From: Blepharisma stoltei
Lineage: Eukaryota; Ciliophora; Heterotrichea; Heterotrichida; Blepharismidae
Assembly: GCA_914767885.1 (NCBI GenBank)
Contig: CAJZBQ010000007.1
Coordinates: 1 to 64,000, forward strand
Direction of reading: 5' to 3'
DNA: 64,000 nt
Positions 33,587 through 45,754 of the stretch are shown here, in pieces; position 1 is the stretch's first letter, and every line of letters starts with the position of its first letter. A program made the position numbers and the translations under genes. Below the pieces are notes generated by a model. It ran no database searches, was not told where the DNA came from, and worked only from the letters and a program-made list of their open reading frames with translations.

Positions 33587-33702
33587 AATTAAATTATCCT
33601 TAAGAATTTGGCTGGTCTCCATCAAATACTATTCATCCTTTCCGCTTATAAAGAATTCAGCAGATCAATCTCGAGCATTTAAGCCTCTATATTATTTTAA
33701 TG
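33587..33702 (-). mobile_element. Family G element, minus orientation (116 bp)
   Basis: Perfect 10-bp TSD TACTAGATCT at 33577-33586 and 33703-33712. On the minus strand it starts CATTAAAATAATATAG, like the starts of the copies at 9619 and 35685. Removal rejoins VITRS to PNGKIYDANYLF. Confidence 0.78.
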
Positions 33703-35109
33703 TACTAGATCTTCCCCAAATGGAAAAATTTATGATGCAAACTACTTATTTGGTTGTGTTCTAGTTTCTGCCTCAGTCTCAAGTTCATCTTATATGACAA
33801 CAACTGCTGCTACATTAACCTCTACAACTGTCATTGTTGGCTCAAAAGATGACATTATTTTTTCCTTTGTAGTCCCCGCTAGCCTCAATCTTTGAAAGCA
33901 TGACATTTTTGAAATAATTCCTGATTCCCATTGAACTGTCTCTACAAACCCTACATGTGCATCAGTTGACATTCCTTCTGTAACCAATTATATTAAAGGG
34001 CCTAAAAATGATAATTCTTTGCCCTGTACTATTGCTGATTCTGATAGAACAAATGGATGATTAAATCCTTCAGCATCTAGCATTTACATATATGGGCTTT
34101 TTCAAGACGTGATTATTAATTCAAGCTACCAAATTAAGCTTAAAGTCTCCTCCTTCACATTTCCATCATCGTCTATTCCATCTTCAAGCTACAGTTGGAC
34201 ACTAAAAATATGAAGATGGGGAACAAGCAATTTAATCGCCCAATACACTTGTAGTGGACCTATAACCCCAGTTCCTGGAATAATTGCAGTAACTTCATGA
34301 GCTCCTTATAATACTAATGTCCTTCCTACTGACATCCCAAGCAGCAATTCTTTTTCAATCTTCACAAAGCTGACTTTTCAAATCTCCCATGCAATTTCAT
34401 CAGGAATAATCACTGTCACATTTTTAAACGTAGACATATTGTCTGAATATTGGTATCATGATATTGGAGATCCTAGCTCTGGAATATCTGGGCTGTGCTA
34501 TTTGAATAATTATATCCCTGGAACTACTTGTGATGTTTTATATGACAATTCAGCTGTTATTTCTATAAACGGAGCTCCTTTGGCAGCTTCTTCGTTTATT
34601 TCAATTACAGTTTTGGCCAAGCTAAATACAGGCGCTCAAGTTGCCTCAATAATAAGCAATGATGGGACTGCAGATATTGATGTCTTGGCTTCAGTTTATT
34701 TTTGGCAATTCGGAAATTCTTTATCTATGACTGATTTCAAGTTTTATGCAAACAATAACAAAAAGTTTTATGGAGACTTTTTTATTTATAGCGGTATGCA
34801 AGTAGGGGGTAATCTGTGATTTGGATTTCTATCATGATTTTTTCAACCATCAACAACCTGGACAGCTGGGACTAAATTGGTTGTTTATTTGCCTTTCTCT
34901 AATTCAGAAGTGCAGATAAATCAGACTTTTATTAAGACTACCGCAGAATATTTTGATACGGCATTAACTGATACCGCCAATAACTATTTTCTTACTTCAG
35001 CATCTGTAGGTATTGCAAACAATATTGCTGGCTCTCCAGGATTAATTTCAATTACATTTACTGGAAATACTTCTCCAGGAATAGAAGGCTCCTATCCATA
35101 CTTGCTGGC

Positions 35110-35362
35110 TTATTTATATTTCAAATTCCTAATTATTAAAATTTCTTTTAATCGTTTTTATACAAATTTTTTTTCTTTTACATATGCTCTAACTTTACTA
35201 TAAAAAATTAATAATGAGTAATTTGCTAAAAGCATTAATAATCTAATATAAGCAATAAAAAAAATTTCTATATTAAATATTAATCTTATTTATTAGCTTT
35301 AACTCTTGAAATTTCTAATCAACGTCTAAACAATTTATTTAGAGTATAAATATAAGCTGTCC
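35110..35362. mobile_element. About 253-bp insertion with 9-bp TSD
   Basis: The gene reads SYPY before and FFFVYG after; TCCATACTT is present on both sides. Ends (CTGGCTTATTTATATTT and, opposite strand, CAGCTTATATTTATA) are weakly inverted. The family was not seen elsewhere in the window. Confidence 0.55.
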
Positions 35363-35684
35363 ATACTTTTTCTTTGTTTATGGAATTCCATCAGATAGTA
35401 GCGATACCAAAACGACTGCTCTTCCTTTTGCTCAATCAAATATCGCCACTTTTTATGAGTGCTGAGCAAAGGTCTTTCCACCTGGAAGTTCAACAGCTAC
35501 TGAGTTCTACAATTATGTTTTCTCAGTCATGTCTATACAAAATGATGGTGAATTTATGGTTGATCATATATGCAGAGGCAAAGCTGCTGGAATCCCTATT
35601 ATGGCTGTTTATCACGCTTTAAATCGAGAATTCGATTTTGATGACCACGCAAATCATTATTATTTCGAGCTTATATTTACTGAT

Positions 35685-36331
35685 TGATACATTAAAATGG
35701 TGGCACATGTCAGCCTGTCCTCTACTGGGAAGGACTCCGAGATGTTATACAAATTTAGCCCCAAGTATAGAAATTTTCCATAGATGGCGCTGCTTGCCCT
35801 TGGTTTGCCCATGAGAAAATTTTTTTGGTTTGACCAAACCATATGGGACTGGCCGAACCAAAAATTTTCCCCAGTGGGCAAATCAAGGGCAAACAGCGCC
35901 ATCTATGGGAAATTTCTATAATTAGCATCGAATAGTTTTTGCTGTCTTTCTTGCAGTTGGAAATGGAGTGCCAACAACATCTTTTGAATCTGAGGGCCAA
36001 TATTCTGAGAAACTGGAGTCTTGTCCAAGCCACAGTAGAGCAGTCTTTTTCATGTAGCTAGCAAGGGAAGGCACTTTGACATCCAACAGACTCCAAGGAG
36101 CTGATTCTTGGAATCTAGCTACTCCAATCACCATCCGCAGGGCCTCAGAAATCTATAAGTCACCAACTCAAGACTGAAGCCATAAGGAGAATTAAGGTAC
36201 GGAACTGGCACCCTTTTCAGGAGATACGCTCTCTAGCTGGAGGGGTAAACTTTAGAACCTTTCGTATAGGAAGTCTTTTTAATTGCGTCACCAATATAGC
36301 TAACTTTTGACTTTAAATAGCCTAACCTAAT
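35685..36331 (+). mobile_element. Family G element (647 bp) with nested TA palindrome
   Basis: Starts TGATACATTAAAATGGTGGC, ends with AATTGCGTCACCAATATAGC..CTAACCTAAT. 9-bp TSD TTTACTGAT at 35676-35684 and 36332-36340. A 151-bp TA element (35768-35918) is inserted inside. Removal rejoins YYFELIFTD to GVSANLGSG. No long ORF. Confidence 0.78.
35768..35918. mobile_element. 151-bp TA-bounded palindrome, second copy
   Basis: Same element as 29446-29597: ends TAGAAATTTTCCATAGATGG and complement, core GATGGCGCTGCTTGCCC. TA pointers at 35766-35767 and 35919-35920. Inserted into a Family G element, so younger than it. Confidence 0.92.
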
Positions 36332-36534
36332 TTTACTGATGGAGTCTCTGCTAATTTAGGTTCTGGCTTAGTAGATGGTAGTGATTTTCCAGTGATTTCT
36401 ACATCCCCATTAATTACTCCTAAGGCCACAATCAGTTCAAATACAGTAACTATCTCAAGCCTTGGATATGTCAGCAGCGGCGGCACTGTAACTCTATTTC
36501 TGCCGATTGATGCACCGACTAAGACATTTTTAGG

Positions 36535-36745
36535 TTCTTATTAAATTAGCAATTTTATATTCCTTGATCTCAAATAAAATATTTTATTTTAATCACTTAT
36601 ATGAAAATTGCGTCAATCTTAGAGTTAATTTTCAAATATTTCCAATTTCTGCTAATAAAAATATTGCAATATAAGAAATTCGGCTATGTTCAATTATCAT
36701 AAACCCCAAAATTTCGTCATTTATTTACACCATTTTTAAATGTAG
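36535..36745. mobile_element. AT-rich insertion of about 210 bp in the pseudogene
   Basis: The protein alignment breaks after KTFLGSY and resumes at VDINFYYVLDGVDPN. The inserted DNA is AT-rich with stops in all frames. Borders could not be fixed; TTA occurs at the left and TTTTTAAA at the right. Confidence 0.45.
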
Positions 36746-37730
36746 ATATAAATTTTTATTATGTCCTAGATGGAGTAGACCCAAATATCAAGATGAACCT
36801 GTATCGTTGAAGACTATCATTGGGAGTTGGCACTGATATTCCCTCAGAAACATTAGTAATAAATCCAGCAAGCTATACAGTTGGAGAGCCAGCAGATCCT
36901 GCAAGCGTATATGTCACTTTCCCATCAATTACAACGATTTCAGTAGGCGATTGAGTTGGAATTGGCTTGCCTCCAGGTTTCACATTGTCATCTTCATATT
37001 CGCTAACTTTAGATGGCGTGCCGTCAACTTCTTATTCTGTATCATCGTCAAGCAGCTCATTTTCTGGAGGATTTATAATAGGAACTTTTCCCAATGATAT
37101 CACAATTTTAGGCTCAGAGCCATCAGAATTAATAATTAGTGGCATGATTCCTCCTTTGACGACAGGATTATCTAGTGACGGCGCATCTTTAAATTTTGTG
37201 CTTTATATAGCATCACCCCCATCACCATGAGCAGCGAAATGCAAATCAATAATGAATATACCGTCAATAGTCAATGGAGGAACAATTATAGGAGACACCT
37301 GTACTGTTGATAAACCATACACTCTAGGTTTAGATTCAGTAGACTCCACGATGACTTTATTACTGCTAATGCTATTCCTGGAAATGGAAAAATTATAATT
37401 AAACTTGATTTTAGCGCATGGACTACTAGTTCATCAATTGTAGCCACCACTTGTGAAGGAGTTGGCTTTTCTGATTACTCAAGCTCAATAGCAAAAAGTT
37501 GTAAGTTTTCATGGTCAGTCTTGACTTTAGCCGGATTCGCTTCAATTCCAGCAGGGCCTGTCATTGTAAAAGTTTACCATATAATGCCGATTTCTACTAT
37601 TGCGACAACAGTGACATGCTTTTTATCTGCAAGCACATATGATCCAAATGACTATCTTATTGACGCCCTTAATATAGCAACAAACTCAATCTCTTTGTCA
37701 TTTTCATCAGATATTGGGGGTACAATTTAA

Positions 37731-38289
37731 ATACAAGCATTTATTTTGATGAAAGTTTTATTACTTTTTTGTTAACTTCAAATGTGGTAGTTTTATATAA
37801 TAGAATTTGATAATATTAGCATTAATTTTAAATTATTTAATTTTTGGTTTAGAGATAAAGTTTAAAATCAGTTTTTAAGGAAAAATACTTTTGCGAGTAT
37901 ATAATTCAATAATTAGAAAATCAAAGAAAGCATTTAAATCTAAAGCACTGAACTAGAAAAGTGCAAATTTTTTAATCAATAAACAATTTATTATTTTTTG
38001 ATTTATTTCATAATAATTATATAAAGATGCAATGATCTTAGTTAAGAGAGTGGGTTGGTCACCATTTTAATGTATATACTTTTTGGCAAAGTAAATAAGC
38101 TGATATTTGCATTTAATTATATATTGCATATAAGGCTTTATCTATTGATAGTATAGTTGATATCTGAAAATAATTAAACATAAGAATATAAATTATTAAA
38201 GTCTTTGCAATGCCAATATTAGCTTCAATGATATTTTATAACCTGAAAAATTTATTGATGATAATAACTATTAAGAGGATTTTAAAGGT
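37731..38289. other. Spacer with a Family G end fragment
   Basis: AT-rich. GGTCACCATTTTAATGTAT at about 38061-38079 is the inverted 5' end of Family G. Nothing else recognised. Confidence 0.5.
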
Positions 38290-39180
38290 TTGCTATAAGC
38301 ATAAATATAGCCCTAGCATTGTTTTAGCTAAGACTTCATCTGATGTTTCCAAGCATCTAGGATATAGCAGAGGCTGCTAAAAAGCGCCAATCAAAATCCC
38401 AAATGTTTTAGAGGTATAGAGCAGGGCTAAGCCAAGTTGAGCTTGAGTTCTATATAAGAAATAATAAAATGCAGCCATATGATTATTCTTTTTATTGCAA
38501 TTTTATGCTTGAAATTAGAATATTGAATTCAGTGATTAAATTAACTTCCGATAAAAAACCGTAATATATTAGGAAGAGACTTATTTATTTTTCCTCTTTT
38601 CTTTTAAAATTATTGAAATTTAAGCAGAAATAAAATATAAAAACGGACCATTAGATATAAAAGGCCATTGCGCCAGGAGAGGTAATTTTAACCCGAAGGC
38701 ATTTTTGGGATCATGAAGATAAGAAGTATCTCCTCGGCATTGAGCCAATTATAATTTGTCCATCTTTTGATAAACTAAAGTAAATATGAATATTTTTATT
38801 ATGGGAGAGCTTATAAAATCTAAATTAAGTGCATTATTGCCTTGGCTTAAATTTAGAAAAATTACAAAATCTAATAGAGATAGTTTAATTTTATTAAACT
38901 AATTGATATTTCAATTCTTTTAAAGGCCTGAGCACCAAAATATGTTATTAATTTAAAATTTAATTATATAGTCTGAGGATATTTTTGTTGATGATGCTAG
39001 TCATCCAGCTTGAAAAGTTAGCTTTGACTTTTGAGGGATAAGCCTATTCTCTAAGTTAACGAATATCAACTATAAACTGGACTTTTTAGCTTGAAGAACA
39101 GCTTAATTGTTCAAAAATTGCAAGATAAATTCTCTAAGGTAGTTGAGAAGTGTCAGAAGCTAAAAAATAATTCAGACTAT
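38290..39180 (+). repeat. Family K repeat, copy 1
   Basis: Most complete copy. Conserved core 38651-38815: GCGCCAGGAGAGGTAA, hairpin CCCGAAGG, GAAGTATCTCCTCGGCA, CCATCTTTTGATAAAC and TTTTTATTATGGGAGAGC. An outer 5' block (TATGATTATTCTTTTTATTGC) and a 3' block (GCAAGATAAATTCTCTAAGG) are shared with other copies. Confidence 0.75.
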
Positions 39181-40868
39181 TGCTTGAAAAACTTTCTTTT
39201 TTTTGATCATGCTTTCCTTCTAAATTTTTTGATTTTTCATTTATTTTATTATCTGTAATTTGTAAAGGAATTTCCTTTTTATCTATGTTCTCATTGATTT
39301 AATCTCCTTTATTTTTATAATAGAAACTTTCCTTTTAACTGTTGTCCTTTCGTTAATTAATTCTTTCTTTTTTTCATCTTCAGCGATTTAAAATAAATTT
39401 GAGAACCTAAGCAATTTGGAGCAATTAATTTATCTCTTTTTGATTCTTTAGAAAATTTTATTTGATGCTCCTTCTCTCTTAATTCCATTATTTTGTCATG
39501 ATTATCTCAATTTTTGACATTTAGAGCATTGCATCGTTCCTGCATGTCTTATTCAGATAGATTTGTCTCCTATAGTTAAGCATCCGATAAACTAAGTGCT
39601 TCTTATAGATTCTGAAATTCTCCATAAACCTAAATTTGGATTCTGGTATAATATTCAATGTCTGTCTTCTTCCTTCATGAAAACTTGTGTCATCGGCACA
39701 AATTTCTTTAATTTTGCACATTTCTTCTAATGTTTCAATTACTTTTTCAATAGCTATATCAGGAGGTAATATAAAACTAATTTAGTACCTTCTCTCCCCC
39801 AAGAAGAAAAGATCCTATGGGTACCAAAATTTTTTTTCCTTTAATTATCATTGTAAAAAATTAATTTTTGTGAAATTTTCATATACTGATTTTATTTTGA
39901 AGATGACTGCCCCATCTCCTGATGGCAGTCTGCAGCATCTCAGAATCGAGTTTGGAGGATAATTGGTATTGAGAGCTGTGCAGAATGTTGTAAAACTTCT
40001 CTTTTTTTTCTCGTCTTTTTTGAGGAATTTCAACAAATAGGCTTTTACTGATTGCTCTTCAGCCTAATTTTGTGAGATATTTGATCCGAAGTTTGAATAA
40101 ACATAAATATTGGTTGAAACTTAAGACTCTGATTCATTTAAAGAAAATTTCGGCTCTTTTATCCCTTACGAATATTGATTCATATTTCGATGAATCCTTT
40201 TTGCCCATTTTTACAAACAAAACGAAAAGAGTATATCTCTTATAAACCAAAACTCAGAAGCCTAAATTTCAGTGCCACTTCCTCAGAAGTCCCTTACCGA
40301 GACTAGAGCACTGATATTTATAATTTTCTAAATAGTTAAAATAGACCCAATTGAGATTCTGGCATCAATATTGAAAGATTCGTAGAGAAGAAAGCAATAT
40401 TGTATTTTCTTGAGTTCACAGCATCCATCATATAGAATTCGTCTTTTTGCTGATCAAGGCTGCAATTGTGTGTTGAAAATTTCAATGAGTTGATGAAGAT
40501 ATCGTTAACAAGAGAATGCTATTGTGCTTTTGGAGCTATCCTTGTACGTTTGAGGACCAGCAATGCCGAAGAGGGTATCATTATTGAATTACTAACGAAT
40601 TTGAACATTGTTGAGTTGAAAATCTTTATAAGCTCCTGGGTGATGTCTATAGTCAGCCATAACTCGGCCGAGTAAAGGCAATTGGGTTGGTGTTGATAGA
40701 AATAGGTACCTTCTTTGTCTCAGCAATTATTTTTATTCATCATAAGAGGTAATTGGTCTAACTATTCGTGGAGTCTCCTACTTTGTATTTTCAGCTTTAA
40801 ATACACAAAAAATAAGGAAAAGATGAAAAAGTAGAGAAGAATAGAGTGCAACAATATTGACAGATTTA
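39181..40868 (-). other. Coding-like remnants on the minus strand, unidentified
   Basis: Short minus-strand frames at 40036-39848 (CRLPSGDGAVIFKIKSVYEN) and 39721-39521 (MCKIKEICADDTSFHEGRRQ, YKKHLVYRMLNYRRQIYL) look protein-like, with lysine-rich low-complexity sequence after them. Stops and frame changes separate them. I do not recognise the family; a decayed transposon protein or a decayed host gene are both possible. Confidence 0.3.
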
Positions 40869-40880
40869 AAAAATTGCTTA

Positions 40881-41184
40881 CTCTCCCCTCCTTGAGCTAA
40901 CCAAATAATTTTGCTCGCTCGCATGAGGGGGGTTTAATTTTTTTTTTAAAAGTTTTATATATAATTCTATAGTAATTTTTTAAATTGAAGTAAAAAAATA
41001 AATTTAATTAATAAAATTTATATTTTAAAATTCAAGTCGTTTAAATTCAACAGAATTAGCTAGAAATTTCATTATACTAATTATCACTTATATACACAAT
41101 ATTTTCCACAAACAATTTTTTTTCGCTCAAGTATATACTTAATAATAGGATTTTTTTAATGATTTTTTTCGATAACTGAGAGGG
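40881..41184 (+). mobile_element. Family A MITE (degraded)
   Basis: Left CTCTCCCCTCCTTGAGC with a hairpin partner GCTCGCTCGCATGAGGGG, interior typical for the family (AGAAATTTCATTATACTAAT). TSD TTA at 40878-40880 and 41185-41187. The right motif pair is worn. Confidence 0.8.
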
Positions 41185-41239
41185 TTAGTGTAAGTTTTAA
41201 GATGCAATTCCTAGGCTTAGCTACAATAGACCTCATATA

Positions 41240-41846
41240 ATTCAAAAATGCTTTAGCCAAGACTTACAATCGAGAATTCCAATACTAATTTTTTCTTTTA
41301 CATAAGCAAGCTAAAAGATCCCAATCTTATCCCAGAGTTGCTTCAGAAATATTGAATGCAGCCAAATAAAAAGAGCTCGAGTTCTATAGGAGAAATTACA
41401 AAATGCAAATTATGTGATTATTCTTTTTATTGCATGCTATGCTGGAAATTTAGAATATTGAAACTCAGTGATTAAATTATTTGCAAAATACCTTAATATA
41501 TTTAGTGACTTATTTATTTTTCTAAGTTATCAAAAATACTTAATTTCTTTGCAAATTATGAAATTATTGGAATTTAAGTAGAAATAAAGCTTAAAAGGAG
41601 AAATTAGATATAAAAAGCCACTGCGCCAGGAGAGGTAATTTTAGCCTGAAGGCATTGCGCCTCTTCATTGAAAGAAGTATCTCCTCGGCATTGAGCCAAT
41701 TAAAATTTGTCCATCTTTTTATAAACTAAAGCAAATCTAAATATTTTTATTATGGGACAACTAATTAGCTCTTAAATAAAGTTAAATTATTTTATCAGCT
41801 TTAATATCGAAAATTAATAAAATTTAATATTTTAATTATCTTATTA
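41240..41846 (+). repeat. Family K repeat, copy 2
   Basis: Core 41601-41768 with GCGCCAGGAGAGGTAA, GCCTGAAGGC, GAAGTATCTCCTCGGCA and TTTTTATTATGGGACAAC. Followed directly by a Family A element. Confidence 0.78.
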
Positions 41847-42475
41847 CTCCCCCCCCCCCCTCCGTGAGCGAACAAAACCATTAGAAAAATCGCCATTTTT
41901 TGACCAAAAACCCACCCTCCGTGAGTGAACAAAAATTTTTTTTAATAGAAAAAATTTTAATGGAAAAAAAAATTTTGATATATAAGTGATAATTAGTATA
42001 ATGAAATCTAGAGCTAATTCTGTTTAATTTTAAACAAATTGCGTTTTTAAAACATAAATTTTGCAAATTAAATTAATATTTGCTTCCCAATTTTTGCAAA
42101 TTAGGATTTTTTTAAATTTCGAAAAAAATATTTTTTATAAAATTATATATAAATTTTTTTTAAAAAAAAAAAATTAACCCCCCTCCGTGAGCGAACAAAA
42201 TTTTTTTGTTCGCTCACGGAGGGGGGGGGGGGGTAAATATAAAAAATTCCCAACTTCGAAAAAATTGAAACAAATATTAATTTAAATTTTTAAAATTTAT
42301 GTTTTGAAATGCAATTTATTTAAAATTAAACAGAATTAGTTATAGATTTCATGATAATAATCGCTTATATATCAATTTTTTTTCATAAAAAATTTTTGTT
42401 CACTCACGGAGGGTGGGTTTTTGGGCAAAAAATAAAAATTTTTTTTAATGGTTTTGTTCGCTCACGGGGGAGGAG
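41847..42475. mobile_element. Head-to-head palindromic dimer of Family A MITEs
   Basis: A minus-oriented full element (41847-42233) ends in the family's hairpin terminus (GTGAGCGAACAAAA / TTTGTTCGCTCAC, then fourteen G), which is followed at once by a plus-oriented element lacking its own hairpin (42234-42475). Together they form one large imperfect palindrome sharing a central hairpin, with the double-motif ends outside. Left flank TTA, right flank TAA. Confidence 0.8.
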
Positions 42476-42765
42476 TAAGCAATATTATTATTTATTATTA
42501 ATTACGGTTATCGCTCTCTTACAGAGCCAACTCTTTTTCCAATCTAGGAGTAAGCAATATAAAAGGCTTCTCCATCTCCTACTTTAGGGATAACCAAAGT
42601 CGTCTGGATGCATATTGATAAAGGTTAATTTGGATTTTGGCTTCATATAATGATAAAAATGGCAAGCATAGCCTTCTTTGAATAAGCGCTATAGACATAC
42701 AAAATTAAAAGTTAGTCATCAGTTATGCGATCTACTTTTACTAAAATCTTCGATTGACAAGATTT

Positions 42766-43075
42766 GATTAGGAGGTTTATTTTTCACAGTGAATCCTATC
42801 CAGTCTACAAGGCAAGCCCAACAATGGGCGGACTTCTGGTCCTAGTAGGAAGTGGAAGGCATAGTGCTTTTCTACTCAACCAACCCGAGAAGGTTGATTT
42901 TTAGCTGGAACACAGCCAACTCGACTTAGGTAGAGCGAAGGTAGGGAGACCCATTGAAACCAGAGCGTTAGCGTCTTTCCACTGAATCCTTTTCAGGCAT
43001 CCTTCAAAAGTCCATGCTTCTAAGAATATGGGAACTCCCTGTAGCCGAATTTAAACGATATCGACATAATAAAAA
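42766..43075. mobile_element. Retroposon-like island W with 10-bp TSD
   Basis: GC-richer, non-coding, 310 bp. Flanked by GACAAGATTT at 42756-42765 and 43076-43085. The end TATCGACATAATAAAAA resembles the end of island Q. Confidence 0.68.
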
Positions 43076-43239
43076 GACAAGATTTTATCCAGAGTTTTGT
43101 GACCTTCCACGTCTGATGTTTTTGGCAATAAAAATGTTTAGGACACTGTATTTTTCAAATTTTAAACTGTTTTTTAATTTATCTTAATTTTATTCTCGTT
43201 AAGATACTGAAAGGGCATTTTATTGAAGTTTTCTTCAAT

Positions 43240-43990
43240 TTTACTTGACTTCGTTTAAATAGGAGAAATTAAAATACCCAAATCATATGATTATCATGAT
43301 ATTTTTAACCTTTGGGATATTGAAACTTAGTGATTAAATAAATTTTAAATTTAGATAAATCTCTTAAATATATATTGAATGGCTTATTTAGTTTCAAATT
43401 AGCAAAATTATTAATAATTTCTTTGAAAATCATAAATAAATTTAAGCTTAAATAAAACTTTAAAGCAATTATTAGATTTAAAAAGTTATTGCGCCAGGAG
43501 AGGTAATTTTAACCCGAAGGCATTGTTCTAAAGGGAATGAAGTATCTCCTTGGCATTGAACCAATTATAGTTTGCTCATCTTTTTATAAACTAAAGCAAA
43601 TCTAACCATTTTTATTATGGGACAACTAACTAGTTCTTAAATAAAGTTAAATTATTTTATCAGCTTTATATATAAAATTAATAAAATCTGATATTTTAAA
43701 TCAAATTATTTAACGATATCATTAATTTTGGTAAATTTATGGATATATTTTTGTAATTTACTTAAAGCATGTATTCCAGATATGCTATTTAACTTTATCT
43801 TAGAGATGCTTTATGATTTGGTTAGAATCCATGCTTATAAAAAGCTGTTTAATAACAATTTGATTATTTTAATGAATCCAAGCGAATAAAATCGTTTAAA
43901 TAAATTAATCATTTATGAAAATAAGACTTTTTAAAAGTATATAAACATTTAAAAACCTTAGGAAAGCACGAATTTAGATGTTTATCTTAT
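43240..43990 (+). repeat. Family K repeat, copy 3
   Basis: Core 43471-43632, with GCGCCAGGAGAGGTAA, CCCGAAGG and GAAGTATCTCCTTGGCA. Flanking blocks as in copies 2, 4 and 5. Confidence 0.78.
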
Positions 43991-45338
43991 TATGAGATAG
44001 CATTCTTCCCCAAAGATAAAAATATTTGCGATAAAGAGTGAGCTAAAATAAATAAAAGAAATCGGCTATCTGGTTAGGATTAATGCAAAAAACAATAATG
44101 GGATAAGTCATAAGCTTAATTCAAGGCCCCTGCAGATTAAACCTGTAGTTTAGTTTTAGACTTTAATTTTTATTTTACCCTTTATCAATACAACACTGGC
44201 CTTTAAACCAAAATAAAGCTTGCCAACTCTACTTCTTCTTAATGGATATCACCCCTTTTTCAGTCACTAAAAATAGCATCTTACCTTAGCCCTAGATTGA
44301 TAAGATTGCCAGTGCTGATGATGTCTTCAGCTTTTATAGCTAACACTGCCACTGTGTATCCTTGTCCTTTCTGTTTTTTGCTGTAAGCAATAGAAATATA
44401 TTATAAAAGCTTGACAATATTTTAAAGCTATTTGGACCAGGGATTCTATATTTGCTACTCAAAATAATAATCCAGCAGCACTTTCTTGTATTACTTTACA
44501 ATAATTTAAGTAAATTTGATATCTGATTTTGTTCCTCACTTGTATATTTTGTAAATTCATAAGGGAGAATAAATATTGGACTTTTCTGCTGCTGAGGGTG
44601 ATCTTCTTTTAGTATCTCACGAGTTTGCTTGTTTAAAAGCAGACTTTTTAGAAAATGTCGTGGATAAATGAATTCATGATGCGGCTGATCTCTATTCCTA
44701 TGTTTGGGTGGGCATGCTTAGAGATTTTGCATATGTAGAGTCTAAGATCTTTGATTTCTTTTGTCTACACTTTTAGTGGCTGATTCTTCTTTCTTACTAT
44801 CTTAGTTATTTATGTATTAACTATACATCAAATACTTTTTTGCAAAGTATATCAATTAAGACACCTATAGCTATGATTGGAGATTTTAGCTTAATTTTGC
44901 TTTAAATAAATTGTTTCTTAAACTGTATAATCCTTATAATTTTAATTCTTGCTAATATTAATATTGCTGGCAAACCATTCAATTAGATTTATTAGGTTTA
45001 ATGCCAGTTAATACATTACTAGCTGCCAAGGCTGATTTCAAAATCTTATGGGCTTTTGGACTATATCCTCTAGTATCAAAGTGTAGTCGCCTTGGCATAG
45101 TTCGCCAATCTTGAAATTTGGGCTTCAACAACTCTTCTTTGAACTCAGCTACCTACTTGGGCTCTAGCACTTTCATGGCCCAGTCTCTGCCCTGAGGTAG
45201 GAAGTGCCCTTCTCGAAAATTTGGAGTCTTGTAGGAAATAACCTGCTCACCAGGGAATACCACACCTCGTTTTAAATATGCAAGAAATTCGCCATATTTT
45301 AATTTTAATTTTAATATTTTATCACAATATAAAAAAAA
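43991..45338. other. Spacer with a coding-like remnant and a GC-richer island
   Basis: About 44580-44778 reads open on the plus strand with TGA=Trp (AAEGDLLLVSHEFACLKADF, DKWIHDAADLYSYVWVGMLR) without a start codon; family unknown. About 45000-45290 is GC-richer and non-coding (GTAGTCGCCTTGGCATAG), perhaps another retroposon. The rest is AT-rich with nothing recognised. Confidence 0.35.
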
Positions 45339-45620
45339 TGTCAGTTAGTGATAGGTCCTAGCACCTGCCTCGTAGGATGGACCTATGATCACGAGCTCAG
45401 TGAGAGAAGTCCAACTTATTGAGAGCCTCGGCTTGAAGTGAAGAGGTCACTGCTGTGTCTGGCGATGACTAGAGGAGTCCTAACGGGCTATTTAACTTTA
45501 ACGGTTTGACGGTTAGGCCGGTTCACCTACGGTTTTTCAGAGCTGTTAAATTAGCTGAACCTCAAGAGTAAGGGGACTTAACGTAAAAATTTTGCGAGAG
45601 TAATTCAATAAACTTAAACT
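45339..45620 (+). mobile_element. SINE-like element H, plus copy
   Basis: Starts GTCAGTTAGTGATAGGTCC, contains GAGCTCAGTGAGAGAAGTCC and TTTGACGGTTAGGCCGG, and ends in AATAAACTTAAACTTAAA. The same blocks in the same order are on the minus strand at 49735-49978. Composition is GC-rich against the background and there is no ORF. Confidence 0.72.
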
Positions 45621-45754
45621 TAAATATTTTTATGTCATTAAGTTATTGGAATTTCTTGATTTAGTCTAAAATTGCATTAATCTTTATCCTATAATACTCT
45701 ATTGATATTTTTAAAAATAATTGAGTATTGTTTCAATTTTTATAAAAATAGTCC

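Larger units (their letters stand above)
33200..37730 (+). pseudogene. Short paralogue of the giant surface-protein gene, start codon lost
   Basis: The frame begins at 33200, where the paralogues have ATG; here the codon is ACC, followed by a signal-like KILICFIALIW. It then follows the family: GKIIWWQSKW, NLGIVQLIVPSSFSS, NLWKHDIFEII, YIKGPKNDNSLPC, IATFYECWAKV. TGA is read as Trp at many sites. Four insertions break it (33587-33702, about 35110-35362, 35685-36331, about 36535-36745) and one base is missing near 37357 (STMTF|ITANAIPG). It ends with TAA at 37728 at the same domain border as the paralogue at 25282. Loss of the start plus a frameshift make it a pseudogene even if insertions are removed. 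Confidence 0.85.
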
